Below are positions 1-8,055 of a stretch of 64,000 nt of DNA, in pieces. Each line of letters starts with the position of its first letter. The first letter of the stretch is position 1. Location of the stretch: positions 124,001-188,000 of the forward strand of contig NZ_QFWW01000023.1 in the NCBI RefSeq assembly GCF_003265345.1. Direction: 5' to 3'. The DNA comes from Lentzea terrae. GTDB lineage: Bacteria > Actinomycetota > Actinomycetes > Mycobacteriales > Pseudonocardiaceae. A program made the translations under genes and the position numbers. The notes under the pieces are model-generated. The model had not been told where the DNA came from and did no database searches. It saw only the letters and a program-made list of their open reading frames with translations.

Positions 1-370
1 CGCTGTTGCCGCGGACGATCCTTGGTACGGCAGGGAATCCGTGTCGTTGGACGAGCTGTTGTCGCGCGGGTTGATCTGCCTGCCGCCGGGCACCGGGCTG
101 CGCGGCGCGTTGGACGCGGCCTGCGGCGGACGGCAGCCGCGGATCGCGTTCGAGGCCTCCGCGCCGCCGATGGTGATCACGCTGGCGCAGCGCGGGCTCG
201 GCCCGGCGATCCTGGCGTTGTCGATGACATCGGACCTGCACGCGATCCGGATCACCGATCCGTCGCCGTGGAGCCGGTTGTCGTTCGCGTGGCGGTCGTC
301 CGGCCCGCACAGCCCTGCTGCCCGTGCGCTGATCCGGCTGGCGGAAAACCAGGTGACAGCGGATCTTTAG
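1..370 (+). CDS. LysR-family transcriptional regulator, C-terminal part (cut by window edge)
   Basis: The frame is open from the left edge (codon phase begins at base 2) to TAG at 368-370, so only about the last 122 residues are present. They resemble the end of a LysR effector-binding domain: a GLICLPPGTGLR segment, then a hydrophobic strand and the GLGPAILAL turn typical of the second lobe, then a helical ALIRLAENQ tail. The N-terminal winged helix lies outside the window, so the assignment rests on the effector domain alone. Target genes cannot be inferred. The gene ends about 200 bases before tuf on the same strand. Confidence 0.6.
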   Translation, partial: AVAADDPWYGRESVSLDELLSRGLICLPPGTGLRGALDAACGGRQPRIAFEASAPPMVITLAQRGLGPAILALSMTSDLHAIRITDPSPWSRLSFAWRSSGPHSPAARALIRLAENQVTADL

Positions 371-388
371 GGCTGTCATGATCGACGC

Positions 389-481
389 ATGTTCCTGACG
401 GCTGAGCACAACACGTTCGCAGGTGTTCCTGCGGGCGCGCTCGCCGTTGCCTCGGCACAGCTGGCCGGCGCCCGAATCTGA
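389..481 (+). CDS. possible 30-residue leader peptide upstream of tuf
   Basis: A short frame starts with ATG at 389 and stops with TGA at 479-481. The predicted peptide begins MFLTAEHNTF and is Ala-rich at its end. No convincing Shine-Dalgarno lies in front of it. What makes it worth listing is its position: the stop codon shares its last base with the first base of the large stem-loop at 481-522, which lies between it and the divergent EF-Tu gene. A ribosome ending here would affect folding of that stem. It may equally be chance coding. Confidence 0.2.
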   Translation: MFLTAEHNTFAGVPAGALAVASAQLAGARI

Positions 482-556
482 CCCTTCTCCAGTCCTCTCC
501 TTCAGGACCACTGGGGGAGGGTCGTAGCGGTCCATCGGTTCTGAAAACCCAGCTAC
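481..556 (+). promoter_or_regulatory. structured 5' leader of the divergent tuf gene (two stem-loops)
   Basis: Arms 481-490 (ACCCTTCTCC) and 513-522 (GGGGGAGGGT) can pair over 10 positions, including two G-U pairs. They enclose an inner stem GTCCT/AGGAC (492-496 with 504-508). A second possible stem pairs GTAGC (524-528) with GCTAC (552-556), ending about 20 bases before the tuf start. No U-run follows the first stem, so it is not a clear intrinsic terminator. A role as attenuator or translation-responsive leader is inferred. Confidence 0.35.
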
Positions 557-575
557 GCCTTTGAGGACAAGGGAA

Positions 576-1757
576 ATGAAGCAGGAGTTCGTGCGCGCCA
601 AGCCGCACCTCAACATCGGCACCATGGGTCACGTCGACCACGGCAAGACCACGCTGACGGCGGCCATCACCAAGGTGCTGTCCGAGCGGGACCCGTCGGG
701 CACGACCTTCACCGCGTTCGACCGCATCGACCGCGCGCCGGAGGAGCTGGCCCGCGGCATCACGATCAACATCGCGCACGTCGAGTACGAGACGCCCACG
801 CGTCACTACGCGCACGTCGACATGCCCGGCCACGCCGACTACGTGAAGAACATGATCACGGGTGCGGCGCAGCTGGACGGCGCGATCCTGGTCGTGTCCG
901 CCGAGGACGGCACGATGCCGCAGACGCGTGAGCACGTGGTGCTGGCGCGGCGGGTCGGCGTGCCGCACGTCGTGGTGGCGCTGAACAAGGCCGACGCGGT
1001 GAGCGACCCGGAGCTGCTCGACCTGGTGGAGCTGGAGATCCGCGACCTGTTGTCCCGCTACGGCTTCGACGGCGACGCCACACCGGTGGTCCGCGTGTCG
1101 GGCCTGCGCGCACTCCAGGGCGACCCGGAGTGGACGCAATCGATCGTGCGGCTGCTCGAGGCCGTGGACGAGCATGTACCTGTGCCTGACCGCGACCTGT
1201 CCGGGCCGTTCCTGATGCCGATCGAGAACGTCCTGACGATCACCGGTCGCGGCACCGTCGTGACCGGTGCGGTGGAGCGCGGTGTGCTCGGCCTCGGTGA
1301 CGCGGTCGAGGTGATCGGTCTCGGCGCCGCGGTGACGTCGGTCGCCACGGGCATCGAGACGTTCGGCAAGCCGATGCAGCAGGCCCAGGCGGGAGACAAC
1401 GCCGCGATCCTGCTGCGCGGCGTGAAGCGCGGCGAGGTCAGGCGCGGGCAGGTGCTGGCCCTGCCCGGCAGCGTCGCGCCGCACACCCGGTTCCGCGCGT
1501 CCGTGTACCTGCTCTCGCACGCCGAGGGCGGCAGGCACACGGGTATCGCCTCGAACTACCGCCCGCAGTTCCACTTCCGCACCGGCGACGTCGTCGGCGT
1601 GGTGGAGCTCGACAGGACGCCGGCCCTGCCAGGTGACACCGTCGAGGTCGTGGTGGAGCTGGGCAAGGCGGTGGCGATGGACACCGGGCTGGGCTTCGCG
1701 ATTCGCGAGGGCGGCAAGACCGTGGGTGCCGGCACGGTCGGCGAGATCCTCGCCTAG
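576..1757 (+). CDS. tuf: divergent elongation factor Tu (EF-Tu3-like, putative antibiotic-insensitive)
   Basis: This 393-residue GTPase carries aminoacyl-tRNA to the ribosome. The P-loop GHVDHGKT, switch I RGITIN, DxPGHADY, NKAD and the C-terminal FAIREGG segment are intact, so it should be a working EF-Tu. It departs from housekeeping copies: Met in DMPGHADY instead of the usual Cys or Ala; Arg126 in ARRVGVP where E. coli has Gln124; Ala277 in [10 protein letters not shown] where E. coli has Gly275. Changes at those last two positions are known kirromycin-type and GE2270A-type resistance sites. The start is ATG 576 after AAGGGAA; an upstream start at 561 has no better support. It stands alone with no rpsL-rpsG-fusA upstream, as Streptomyces tuf3 does. 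Confidence 0.93.
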   Translation: MKQEFVRAKPHLNIGTMGHVDHGKTTLTAAITKVLSERDPSGTTFTAFDRIDRAPEELARGITINIAHVEYETPTRHYAHVDMPGHADYVKNMITGAAQLDGAILVVSAEDGTMPQTREHVVLARRVGVPHVVVALNKADAVSDPELLDLVELEIRDLLSRYGFDGDATPVVRVSGLRALQGDPEWTQSIVRLLEAVDEHVPVPDRDLSGPFLMPIENVLTITGRGTVVTGAVERGVLGLGDAVEVIGLGAAVTSVATGIETFGKPMQQAQAGDNAAILLRGVKRGEVRRGQVLALPGSVAPHTRFRASVYLLSHAEGGRHTGIASNYRPQFHFRTGDVVGVVELDRTPALPGDTVEVVVELGKAVAMDTGLGFAIREGGKTVGAGTVGEILA

Positions 1758-1824
1758 GGCGGCGGTGACGACCCGAGAAGGTGGTCGCGCTGCCTTGTGC
1801 GGCGCGGCGGAGCAGACTCCGTGG

Positions 1825-2238
1825 ATGAACCACGTCCTGGAGCTGTTCCGCCGCGCCGTCGCGCACGACGACGCCGAAGCGATGCGCGAAGGCGTCGAGC
1901 TGATGTTCGGCGACCTCGACGCGCGGTCCGAGTACGGGCTGCGATCGCCGGACTACGTGATGGAGATGCCGCAGTCCGGCGAAACCGTCCGGGGCCGGGA
2001 CAACATGCTCGCGATGCAGCAGGCGTTCCCGAAGCCGCCGACGATCACCCTCGGGCGGGTGGCCGGTGCCGGCAGGTTCTGGGTCGTCGAAGGCGTCAAC
2101 GACTACGGCGACGAGGTGTGGCACGTCGTCGTCGTGTGGGAGCTGGCCGACGACGGACGGATCGTGCGCGACACCCGCTACTACTCGCAGAAGTTCGATC
2201 CGCCCGCGTGGCGGGCCCAGTGGGTCGAACTAGCCTGA
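1825..2238 (+). CDS. SnoaL-like / NTF2-fold nuclear transport factor family protein
   Basis: A 137-residue protein with the small alpha+beta cone fold pattern of SnoaL-like proteins: helix ELFRRAVAHDD, an RSPDYVMEMPQSG strand region, GRDNMLAMQQAFP, and alternating beta strands ending in RYYSQKFDPPAWRAQW. The YYSQPFDPPAWRA-type ending is common in actinobacterial members. Such proteins are either small enzymes (cyclases, isomerases) or orphan folds, so the substrate is unknown. Its 3' end overlaps the convergent DUF6766 gene by 9 bp. ATG 1825 was chosen because the sequence before it is not protein-like. Confidence 0.7.
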   Translation: MNHVLELFRRAVAHDDAEAMREGVELMFGDLDARSEYGLRSPDYVMEMPQSGETVRGRDNMLAMQQAFPKPPTITLGRVAGAGRFWVVEGVNDYGDEVWHVVVVWELADDGRIVRDTRYYSQKFDPPAWRAQWVELA

Positions 2239-2895
2239 CTCGTCGCTCACCGAGTGCGCCGTACCGACTGGCTTCGACTCGGGCGAGCCGCGTTGCCGCA
2301 GGTAGACGCTCAGAATCGCCATCGACGCGATCGCGAGGAACTCGGACTGCCAGTTCTGCAGCGACCGGCTCCAGAAGTCCGCGCTGAAGAAGTAGTCGAA
2401 CAGACCCATCTGCTCGGCCAGCGGGTCGGAGTTGTTGGCGTACCAGCCGGCAACCCACTGCATCGACCAGGAGAACAGGAACAGGACCAGCATCGCGAGT
2501 CCGAGCGACTTCGAGAACACCGCGGTGCGCCAACCGCCCGCACGTGCCCACGTCGGTGACGACTCGGTCGCGTACCGGCCGATCTGCTGCTCCTTGTCGC
2601 TCTCGTGGCCGACCTTGCCCGCAGGCTTGGACTCGGGCGAGCCCTTCTGGATCAGCCACACGGTGGCGGTGACGTACAGGAAGAACTGCAGGTACTCGGA
2701 CTGCCAGTTCTCCACGACGTCGACCAGGAAGTCGGCGGAGAACAGGTACGACCCCAGGGACAGCACCGGCTGACCCAACGCGGCCTGACGCTCGTTGTAT
2801 TCGGCCTGCCCGGCGAACAGCTGGCCCACCAGAGCCGCGAGGAAGAGCCCGGCGAATACGAGCGTCAGGCTGTGCTCGCGCAGGAATCTCCTCAT
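2230..2895 (-). CDS. DUF6766 family membrane protein
   Basis: A 221-residue protein with about four membrane segments. It is an internal duplication: each half contains F-S-A-D-F, then N-W-Q-S-E, then a membrane helix ending in a GSPESKP tail (once near the middle, once near the C-terminus). That matches DUF6766 proteins, whose function is unknown. It is the last gene of a six-gene minus-strand operon and starts about 28 bp after the F420-dependent oxidoreductase. ATG 2895 gives the usual MRRFLREH start; a GTG at 2916 would add seven residues. The operon suggests a role in redox or envelope stress (inference). Confidence 0.75.
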   Translation of the reverse strand: MRRFLREHSLTLVFAGLFLAALVGQLFAGQAEYNERQAALGQPVLSLGSYLFSADFLVDVVENWQSEYLQFFLYVTATVWLIQKGSPESKPAGKVGHESDKEQQIGRYATESSPTWARAGGWRTAVFSKSLGLAMLVLFLFSWSMQWVAGWYANNSDPLAEQMGLFDYFFSADFWSRSLQNWQSEFLAIASMAILSVYLRQRGSPESKPVGTAHSVSDESG

Positions 2896-2922
2896 AGGAC
2901 CGGGTGCCCTGCGCACCTGCTG

Positions 2923-3873
2923 TCAAACATCGATCAACGGCTTCACTTCCTTGGCCCAGAACTCGAAGAACTCCTGCTGGTTGGACCCGATCTGCTGCAC
3001 GTAGACCTCGTCGAAACCGGCCTCGGCGAACTCCTTGATCTTCTCCGCGTACTGCTCGGGGTCCGGGCCGCACGGGATCGCCGAGCGGATCATCTCGGGC
3101 GTGACGAGTTCGGACGCCTGTTCGAAGTGCTTCGGTGTCGGCAGCACCTGGGCCAGTTCGCCGGGCAGGCCATCGTTGGGCCACAAGCGGTGCGCGGTCT
3201 TGACCGCGTCCTCTTCGGACTGTCCGTAGCAGACCTTGAGCCCGCTCTGGGCCGGCCCGCGCCCGCCAGCGGAACGGTAATGCTTCACCAGGTCACCGGA
3301 CGGCCCGACGCAGACGTAGCCGTCACCGCACCTGGCCGCGAGCTGGACCGCCTTGGGACCGAACGCGGAGACGTAGATCGGCACCGGGCGTTCCGGCACG
3401 GTGTAAATGCGGGCGTTCTCGACGGTGTAGTGCTTGCCGTGGTGGGTGACCTCGTCGCCCTGGTGCAGCGTGCGGATGAGGGCGATGGCCTCCTCCAGCA
3501 TCTCCAGCCGAACGTCGGCGGACGGCCAGTGGTCGCCCAGCACGTGCTCGTTCAACGCCTCGCCGCTGCCCACGCCGAGCACGAAGCGGCCCTCGCACTG
3601 CACCGCCGCCGTGGCCGCGGCCTGGGCGATGACCGCCGGGTGGATGCGGACGGTCGGGCAGGTGACGGCCGTCGTGATCGGCAGGGTCACGGCCTCGGAC
3701 AGCGCGCCGATCGTGCCCCAGACGAACGGCGACTGGCCCTGCTCGTCGTTCCACGGGTGGTAGTGGTCGGAGATCCACAGCGCTTCGAAGCCGTGCTCCT
3801 GCGCCAGTTTCGCGTGCCGGACCAGGTCACGCGGGCCGTGTTCTTCCGAGGAAAGGAAATAGCCGAGCTTCAC
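2923..3873 (-). CDS. LLM-class F420-dependent oxidoreductase (F420-G6PDH-like TIGR03557 group)
   Basis: A 316-residue luciferase-like (TIM-barrel) flavin/F420 enzyme. It begins KLGYFLSSEEHGP and has the WISDHYHPW segment, GSGEALNEHV and YVSAFGPKAV typical of the glucose-6-phosphate-dehydrogenase-like F420 family; the substrate is not predictable. The GTG start at 3873 overlaps the TGA of the upstream TPP enzyme (GTGA), so translation is coupled. Its place right after a pyruvate-oxidase-like gene suggests F420 chemistry tied to a carbonyl product, which is inference. Confidence 0.85.
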   Translation of the reverse strand: MKLGYFLSSEEHGPRDLVRHAKLAQEHGFEALWISDHYHPWNDEQGQSPFVWGTIGALSEAVTLPITTAVTCPTVRIHPAVIAQAAATAAVQCEGRFVLGVGSGEALNEHVLGDHWPSADVRLEMLEEAIALIRTLHQGDEVTHHGKHYTVENARIYTVPERPVPIYVSAFGPKAVQLAARCGDGYVCVGPSGDLVKHYRSAGGRGPAQSGLKVCYGQSEEDAVKTAHRLWPNDGLPGELAQVLPTPKHFEQASELVTPEMIRSAIPCGPDPEQYAEKIKEFAEAGFDEVYVQQIGSNQQEFFEFWAKEVKPLIDV

Positions 3874-5627
3874 GGGAGCAACTCCTGGATCTTGGTCTGC
3901 AGGCCGCGGCGCAGCACGTCCCAGGCGTCGGGATCGCCGCGCAACACCGCCTCGGTCATGTCCTTGATCTGGTCGAACGTCGCGTGCGGCGGGATCGGCG
4001 GCACGTTCGGATCGCAGCGCACGTCGAGCACGACGGTGCCGTCCGACGCCAGCGCGGTCTCCCAAGCCGGGCCGAGCTGGTCCGGCGAGTCGACCTCGAT
4101 GCCCTGCAGGCCGATCGAGCGCGCATAGGCCGCGTACGAGATGTCCGGAAGCGTCTGCGACTCCTCGAACTTCGGCGCACCGCCCATCGCGCGCAGCTCC
4201 CACGTGACCTGGTTGAGGTCGTTGTTGTGGAACACGCACACGACGCACCGGATGCCGTAACGCTTGAGCGTCAACAGTTCCGCCATGCCGTTCATCTGCA
4301 TCGCGCCATCACCGACCAGAGCGATCAACGGCCGTCGAGGTTGGGCGTAGGCCGCGCCCAACGCGTACGGGACAGCGCAACCCATCGTGGCCAGCGTGCC
4401 GGACAACGAAGACCGCACGTTGCCGTGGATCCGCAGCAGGCGCGCGTACCAGTTCGTGGCGGAACCGGAGTCCGCGGTGACGATCGCGTTGGCGGGCAGG
4501 CGTTTCGACAGCTCAGAGACGATCAGCATCGGGTTGACGGGATCGGCGGGCACGGCCGCCTGCCGTTCCACGACCTCCCACCAGCGCTTGACGTTCGCCT
4601 CGATCGTGTGCCGCCACGAGCGGTCGGTCTTGCGCTCCAGCAACGGGATCAGCGAGCGCAGCGTCTCCCGCGCGTCGCCGACGAGGTTGACCTCGGTCGG
4701 GTAGCGCATGCCGATCGCCCGGCCGTCCACGTCGATCTGCACGCCGCGGGCTTTGCCGTACTGCGGCAGGAACTGCGAGTACGGGAAGTTCGAGCCGACG
4801 ATCAGCAGCCGGTCGCAGTCGCGCATCAGCTCGTACGACGGCCGCGTGCCGAGCAGTCCGATCGACCCCGTCACGTACGGCAGGTCGTCGGGCAGCACGT
4901 CCTTGCCCAGCAACGCTTTCGCGACCCCGGCACCGAGCGTCTCGGCGACCTCGCGGACTTCCGCAGCCGCCCCGCGAGCGCCCTGGCCGATCAGGATCGC
5001 GACCTTCGAGCCGGTGTTCAGCACGTCCGCGGCGCGCCGGACCTCGTCGTTCGCCGGTACGACACAGGAGGACGGGCGTGACGGCGGACTCGACGGGATG
5101 TACTTGAACTCGTGCTTCGGCGCCGCGTACTCCTGCTCCTGCACGTCGTTCGGGATGATCACAACGGCCGGCGCGCGGTCGGCCGCCGCCGTGCGCATCG
5201 CCCGGTCCAGCGCGTTCGGCAGCTGCTCCGGCACGGTGACGTCGACCAGGAACGAGGCGACGTCGCGGAACAACGAGTGCAGGTCGACTTCCTGCTGGTA
5301 GCTGCCGCCCTGCGCGGTGCGGGCGGTCTGGCCGACGATCGCGACGACCGGCACGTGGTCGAGCTTCGCGTCGTACAGGCCGTTCAGCAGGTGGATCGCA
5401 CCCGGCCCGGACGTCGCCAGGCACACGCCGACGTCGTCGCTGAACTTCGCGTAGCCGACTGCGGCGAACGCGGCCATTTCCTCGTGCCGGGTCTGGATGA
5501 ACGCCGGGTCGTTGTCCGCCTTCCCGAACGCGGCGACGATCCCGTTGATGCCGTCGCCGGGATATGCGAACACCTGCTTGACTCCCCAGTCGCGCAGGCG
5601 TTGCACGATGAAGTCGCCGACGGTCAT
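3870..5627 (-). CDS. thiamine-pyrophosphate-requiring pyruvate oxidase-like enzyme
   Basis: A 585-residue three-domain TPP enzyme close to pyruvate oxidase / quinone-dependent pyruvate dehydrogenase. The N-terminal Pyr domain has the catalytic Glu in TRHEEMAAFAAVGYAK. A central FAD/Rossmann-like domain follows. The C-terminal PP domain has GDGAMQMNG followed by the HNNDLNQV Mg/TPP segment. Predicted reaction: oxidative decarboxylation of pyruvate or a related 2-oxo acid, with FAD. It has no signal peptide. ATGA overlap with the upstream phosphoesterase and GTGA overlap with the downstream LLM enzyme place it in the middle of a coupled operon. Acetolactate synthase is less likely because of the pyruvate-oxidase-type N-terminus and the operon context. 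Confidence 0.88.
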   Translation of the reverse strand: MTVGDFIVQRLRDWGVKQVFAYPGDGINGIVAAFGKADNDPAFIQTRHEEMAAFAAVGYAKFSDDVGVCLATSGPGAIHLLNGLYDAKLDHVPVVAIVGQTARTAQGGSYQQEVDLHSLFRDVASFLVDVTVPEQLPNALDRAMRTAAADRAPAVVIIPNDVQEQEYAAPKHEFKYIPSSPPSRPSSCVVPANDEVRRAADVLNTGSKVAILIGQGARGAAAEVREVAETLGAGVAKALLGKDVLPDDLPYVTGSIGLLGTRPSYELMRDCDRLLIVGSNFPYSQFLPQYGKARGVQIDVDGRAIGMRYPTEVNLVGDARETLRSLIPLLERKTDRSWRHTIEANVKRWWEVVERQAAVPADPVNPMLIVSELSKRLPANAIVTADSGSATNWYARLLRIHGNVRSSLSGTLATMGCAVPYALGAAYAQPRRPLIALVGDGAMQMNGMAELLTLKRYGIRCVVCVFHNNDLNQVTWELRAMGGAPKFEESQTLPDISYAAYARSIGLQGIEVDSPDQLGPAWETALASDGTVVLDVRCDPNVPPIPPHATFDQIKDMTEAVLRGDPDAWDVLRRGLQTKIQELLP

Positions 5628-6346
5628 GCGTGTGCACCTTCCATCACGTAGACGGTGTAGGCGGACCGGATGATCGGCTGCGCGACGTTGCGCACCCGCA
5701 CCCCGCCCGGTGTCATGCCCTGTTCGGTGCCGAAGTGCGCGTGGCCGTGAATGGCGAGATGCGTGCCGGTGGCGTCGATGGCCTCGCCGAGCAGGTACGA
5801 GCCGAGGAACGGGTAGATCTCCGGCGGCTCACCGCGCAACGTGTCCGGCACCGGCGCGTAGTGGGTCAACGCCACCTTGATGTCGGTGTCCAGTTCGGAC
5901 AGTGCGCCTTCCAGCGTTTCCGCGATGTCGCAGGTGTGCTGGATGAACGCCTTCATCTCGCGCTCGCCGAACGCGCTCCCGCACTTGCCGGCGAACCCGC
6001 CGCCGAACCCCTTCACACCCGCGACACCGAGCGTGCAGCCGTTGATCCGCGTCTCGAAGCTCGTGCCCTCGAGGACGTGGATACCCTTGTCCTGCAACGT
6101 CTTGGTGACCTCGAGCGGCTTGTCGTCCTGGTGGTCGTGGTTGCCCAGCACGGCGACGACGGGCACCGGCAGGTCCGCGAACTCGTCCGCGACGACCTGT
6201 GCCTCGGAGACCGTGCCGTGCCGGGTCAGGTCACCGGCCAGCAGCAGCACGTCCGCGTGCGCACCGACCTTCTCGAGCGCGGGCCTCAGCCTGCCGCGCA
6301 TGTCCTCGCCGAGGTGCACGTCCCCGACTGCGGCGATCCGGATCAT
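5624..6346 (-). CDS. metallophosphoesterase
   Basis: A 240-residue calcineurin-like phosphoesterase with the full metal-site set in order: GDVH (near residue 8), GDL, GNHD and, near the C-terminus, HGHAH. These motifs coordinate two metals, and the fold hydrolyses phosphomono- or diesters; the physiological substrate is unknown. No signal peptide, so cytoplasmic. ATGA overlaps on both sides couple it to the BON protein and to the TPP enzyme. Confidence 0.85.
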   Translation of the reverse strand: MIRIAAVGDVHLGEDMRGRLRPALEKVGAHADVLLLAGDLTRHGTVSEAQVVADEFADLPVPVVAVLGNHDHQDDKPLEVTKTLQDKGIHVLEGTSFETRINGCTLGVAGVKGFGGGFAGKCGSAFGEREMKAFIQHTCDIAETLEGALSELDTDIKVALTHYAPVPDTLRGEPPEIYPFLGSYLLGEAIDATGTHLAIHGHAHFGTEQGMTPGGVRVRNVAQPIIRSAYTVYVMEGAHA

Positions 6347-6591
6347 CGCAGGTCCTCCTCACCCTCCGGTTCACCCGCCGGCGTCACGCGCACGTCGTTG
6401 AAGATCGTGAGCTGGGGCGCGACCTCGTGCAGCACCTCTTCGAGGGCCTTGCGCCGGTCCGCGCACGCCACGTCGCCGGAGAGCATCACGTGGTCACCGC
6501 GAACGGTGACCCGCACACCGAGCTCGGCCGTTCTGGGGTCCTCCGCGACCGCCCTACGCAGGTTTGCCGCGAGGTACTGCTCGGATTCCAT
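6343..6591 (-). CDS. BON-domain protein
   Basis: A short protein of 82 residues, almost all one BON domain: helix YLAANLRRAVAED, then VRVTVRGDHVMLSGDV, a second helix and a final FNDVRV strand. BON domains often bind phospholipid or act as small adaptor modules. There is no signal peptide or membrane segment here, unlike periplasmic OsmY-type members. ATG 6591 was chosen because translation upstream of it is not protein-like. The gene starts inside the upstream nucleotidyltransferase (38-bp overlap) and ends with an ATGA overlap. Confidence 0.75.
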   Translation of the reverse strand: MESEQYLAANLRRAVAEDPRTAELGVRVTVRGDHVMLSGDVACADRRKALEEVLHEVAPQLTIFNDVRVTPAGEPEGEEDLR

Positions 6592-7144
6592 TGCCCCTCC
6601 CGATGATCTCCAGGCGTTCGATGAGCACCAGGAACGCTTCGGCGTACGGCGAGTGCTTGGTCTCCTCGCGCACCTGTTCCCAGTCGATCTGCTCTCTGAG
6701 GGCACGCGCGAACGGCAGCAGCTCGCTGAAGTCGCAGCGGTGCCCGTCCAGCACGAGCAGCTTGCTGCTCAGCACGAACGTCGCGGGCATCACCGGCAGC
6801 ATCACGGACCCGACCGGCATCTCCTCGGCCATCGCCAGGATCTCGTCGGTGACGGGCCGTTCGTTGGGCCGGAACAACAGATCGACCAGCGAGTCGCCGT
6901 CGTAGACCTTGAGCAGCCAGTCCTCCGGCGGTTCCGCGGCCCTCAGTCCGCGTTGCACGAGGACGCGAACGGCCTCGCCCGCATCCTGCTCGCGCACGAG
7001 CAGGTCCACGTCGTGTTCACTCGCCGGGCCACCACGCGCGTAGCCTGCACATCCGCCCGTGAGGGCGAACGGTATCTGCGCGCTGCGCAAGGCGTTCGCG
7101 ACTTTGGTCAGCGTCCGCAGCAGCTCGTCCTGCACGTCGCTCAT
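6554..7144 (-). CDS. nucleotidyltransferase-fold family protein
   Basis: A 196-residue protein with the minimal nucleotidyltransferase signature: TGGCAGYARGG followed by the acidic triad region SEHDVDLLV, then a strand in DSLVDLLF with a third Asp. These match the GG...hDhDh metal site of MNT/MenT-like enzymes. The polymer or protein target is unknown. No adjacent antitoxin-like gene exists; it sits at or near the head of the operon leading to the BON protein. A toxin-type role is possible but unsupported by context. Confidence 0.7.
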   Translation of the reverse strand: MSDVQDELLRTLTKVANALRSAQIPFALTGGCAGYARGGPASEHDVDLLVREQDAGEAVRVLVQRGLRAAEPPEDWLLKVYDGDSLVDLLFRPNERPVTDEILAMAEEMPVGSVMLPVMPATFVLSSKLLVLDGHRCDFSELLPFARALREQIDWEQVREETKHSPYAEAFLVLIERLEIIGRGNGIRAVPRGKPA

Positions 7145-7180
7145 GCACTGCCGGTTACCCGGCTGGTCGGAGGGCGAACC

Positions 7181-7717
7181 TCAGACCTGATCGGTGGCGA
7201 GCCGTGCGTGGGTCTCGGTGTCGTAGCGGACGCCGTCGTAGAGCAACTTGGCCCGCTCGACGCCTTCCCGCCGGAACCCGGCGGCCACCGCCACCCGGCA
7301 GGACGCGGGGTTGTCCAACCGGTGCGCCAGCTCCAGCCGGAACAGCCCGAGCTCCGCGAACGCGAACTCGCTGACCGCCCGGCACGCCTTGGTGGCGAGT
7401 CCTTTACCGCGCGCCTCTGCTCGCATCCAGTACGACACCCACCCGGTCAGATGCCGGCGTTCCACCTGCGACACCGCCATGTTCCCCACGGGCACGCCGT
7501 CGGCCAACACGGCAAAGGCGTACGCGGTGTCGTCGTCTCTGCGTTCCTCGATCACCGCGATCCACGCCTGAGCAGCGGAGAGCGAATCGACCGGGGTGGT
7601 GAACTGACGTTCCATCTCCGGCTCGGCGGCAGCGGCCAGCACGATCGGAGCGTCGGAGGGGAGCCAGGGTCGCAGCAGGTTGTCCACCTGTGAACCTTCT
7701 GAAGATGCCAGGCTCAT
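7181..7717 (-). CDS. GNAT family N-acetyltransferase
   Basis: A 178-residue RimJ/RimL-like acetyltransferase. It begins with the LRPWLPSDAP strand-helix, has YWMRAEARGKGLATKA as the acetyl-CoA (R/Q-x-x-G-x-A) loop, then LFRLELAHRLDNPASCRVAVAAGF, split here as LFRLELAH and NPASCRVAVAAGF, which is typical of protein N-terminal acetyltransferases. The acceptor is unknown. It lies 36 bp upstream of the nucleotidyltransferase and may be the first gene of that operon. A GTG at the VDNLLRPW position is an alternative start. Confidence 0.85.
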   Translation of the reverse strand: MSLASSEGSQVDNLLRPWLPSDAPIVLAAAAEPEMERQFTTPVDSLSAAQAWIAVIEERRDDDTAYAFAVLADGVPVGNMAVSQVERRHLTGWVSYWMRAEARGKGLATKACRAVSEFAFAELGLFRLELAHRLDNPASCRVAVAAGFRREGVERAKLLYDGVRYDTETHARLATDQV

Positions 7718-7772
7718 CGCAACTCAAATGGGACGTCAGACGTCAAAGGGACAGCCAACCCAGGGAGCACAG

Positions 7773-8006
7773 ATGGTCATTTTCGGCTGGCGAACCACGA
7801 TCGAGCAGCTGCGGATGCTGACGCTGGTGTGCGGGCACTGCCACCACCAGGCGGCGCACAACCTGTTCCGGCGCTACACGAAGCCGACCATCTTCTTCAT
7901 CCCGCTGTTCAAGATCAGCAGCAGGTACGGGCTGCAATGCACGTTCTGCGGCGTCTCGTACGACATCAACCGGGTGCACGCCCGTCAACTCGGCGCACAC
8001 GTCTGA
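7773..8006 (+). CDS. zinc-ribbon domain protein
   Basis: A 77-residue protein with CGHC near residue 27 and CTFC near residue 59. The two pairs can form one zinc ribbon around a hydrophobic middle (FFIPLFKISSRYG). The family is widespread in actinobacteria as a zinc-ribbon protein of unknown role. ATG 7773 follows a GGGAG Shine-Dalgarno. It is divergent from the GNAT gene by 55 bp and convergent with the DUF998 gene. Confidence 0.75.
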   Translation: MVIFGWRTTIEQLRMLTLVCGHCHHQAAHNLFRRYTKPTIFFIPLFKISSRYGLQCTFCGVSYDINRVHARQLGAHV

Positions 8007-8055
8007 CATCCGGGCGCGTCCTCGTCGGTGGTGACGCGCCCGCACTCGGGGCAGA

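Noticed and set aside
41-370. Complete short protein starting within the first bases
   Set aside because: The frame is open to the window edge and the residues match the end of a LysR effector domain, so it is a truncated gene rather than a small protein.
252-1574. Long open frame antisense to tuf, and similar long antisense frames across the window
   Set aside because: High GC with strong third-position bias keeps antisense frames open; the translations are Arg/His/Pro-rich without domains, while the opposite strand encodes clear proteins.
6554-7144. Nucleotidyltransferase as toxin of a toxin-antitoxin pair
   Set aside because: No HEPN, AbiEi-like or other antitoxin gene adjoins it; the partner genes are metabolic and it is translationally coupled to a BON protein.
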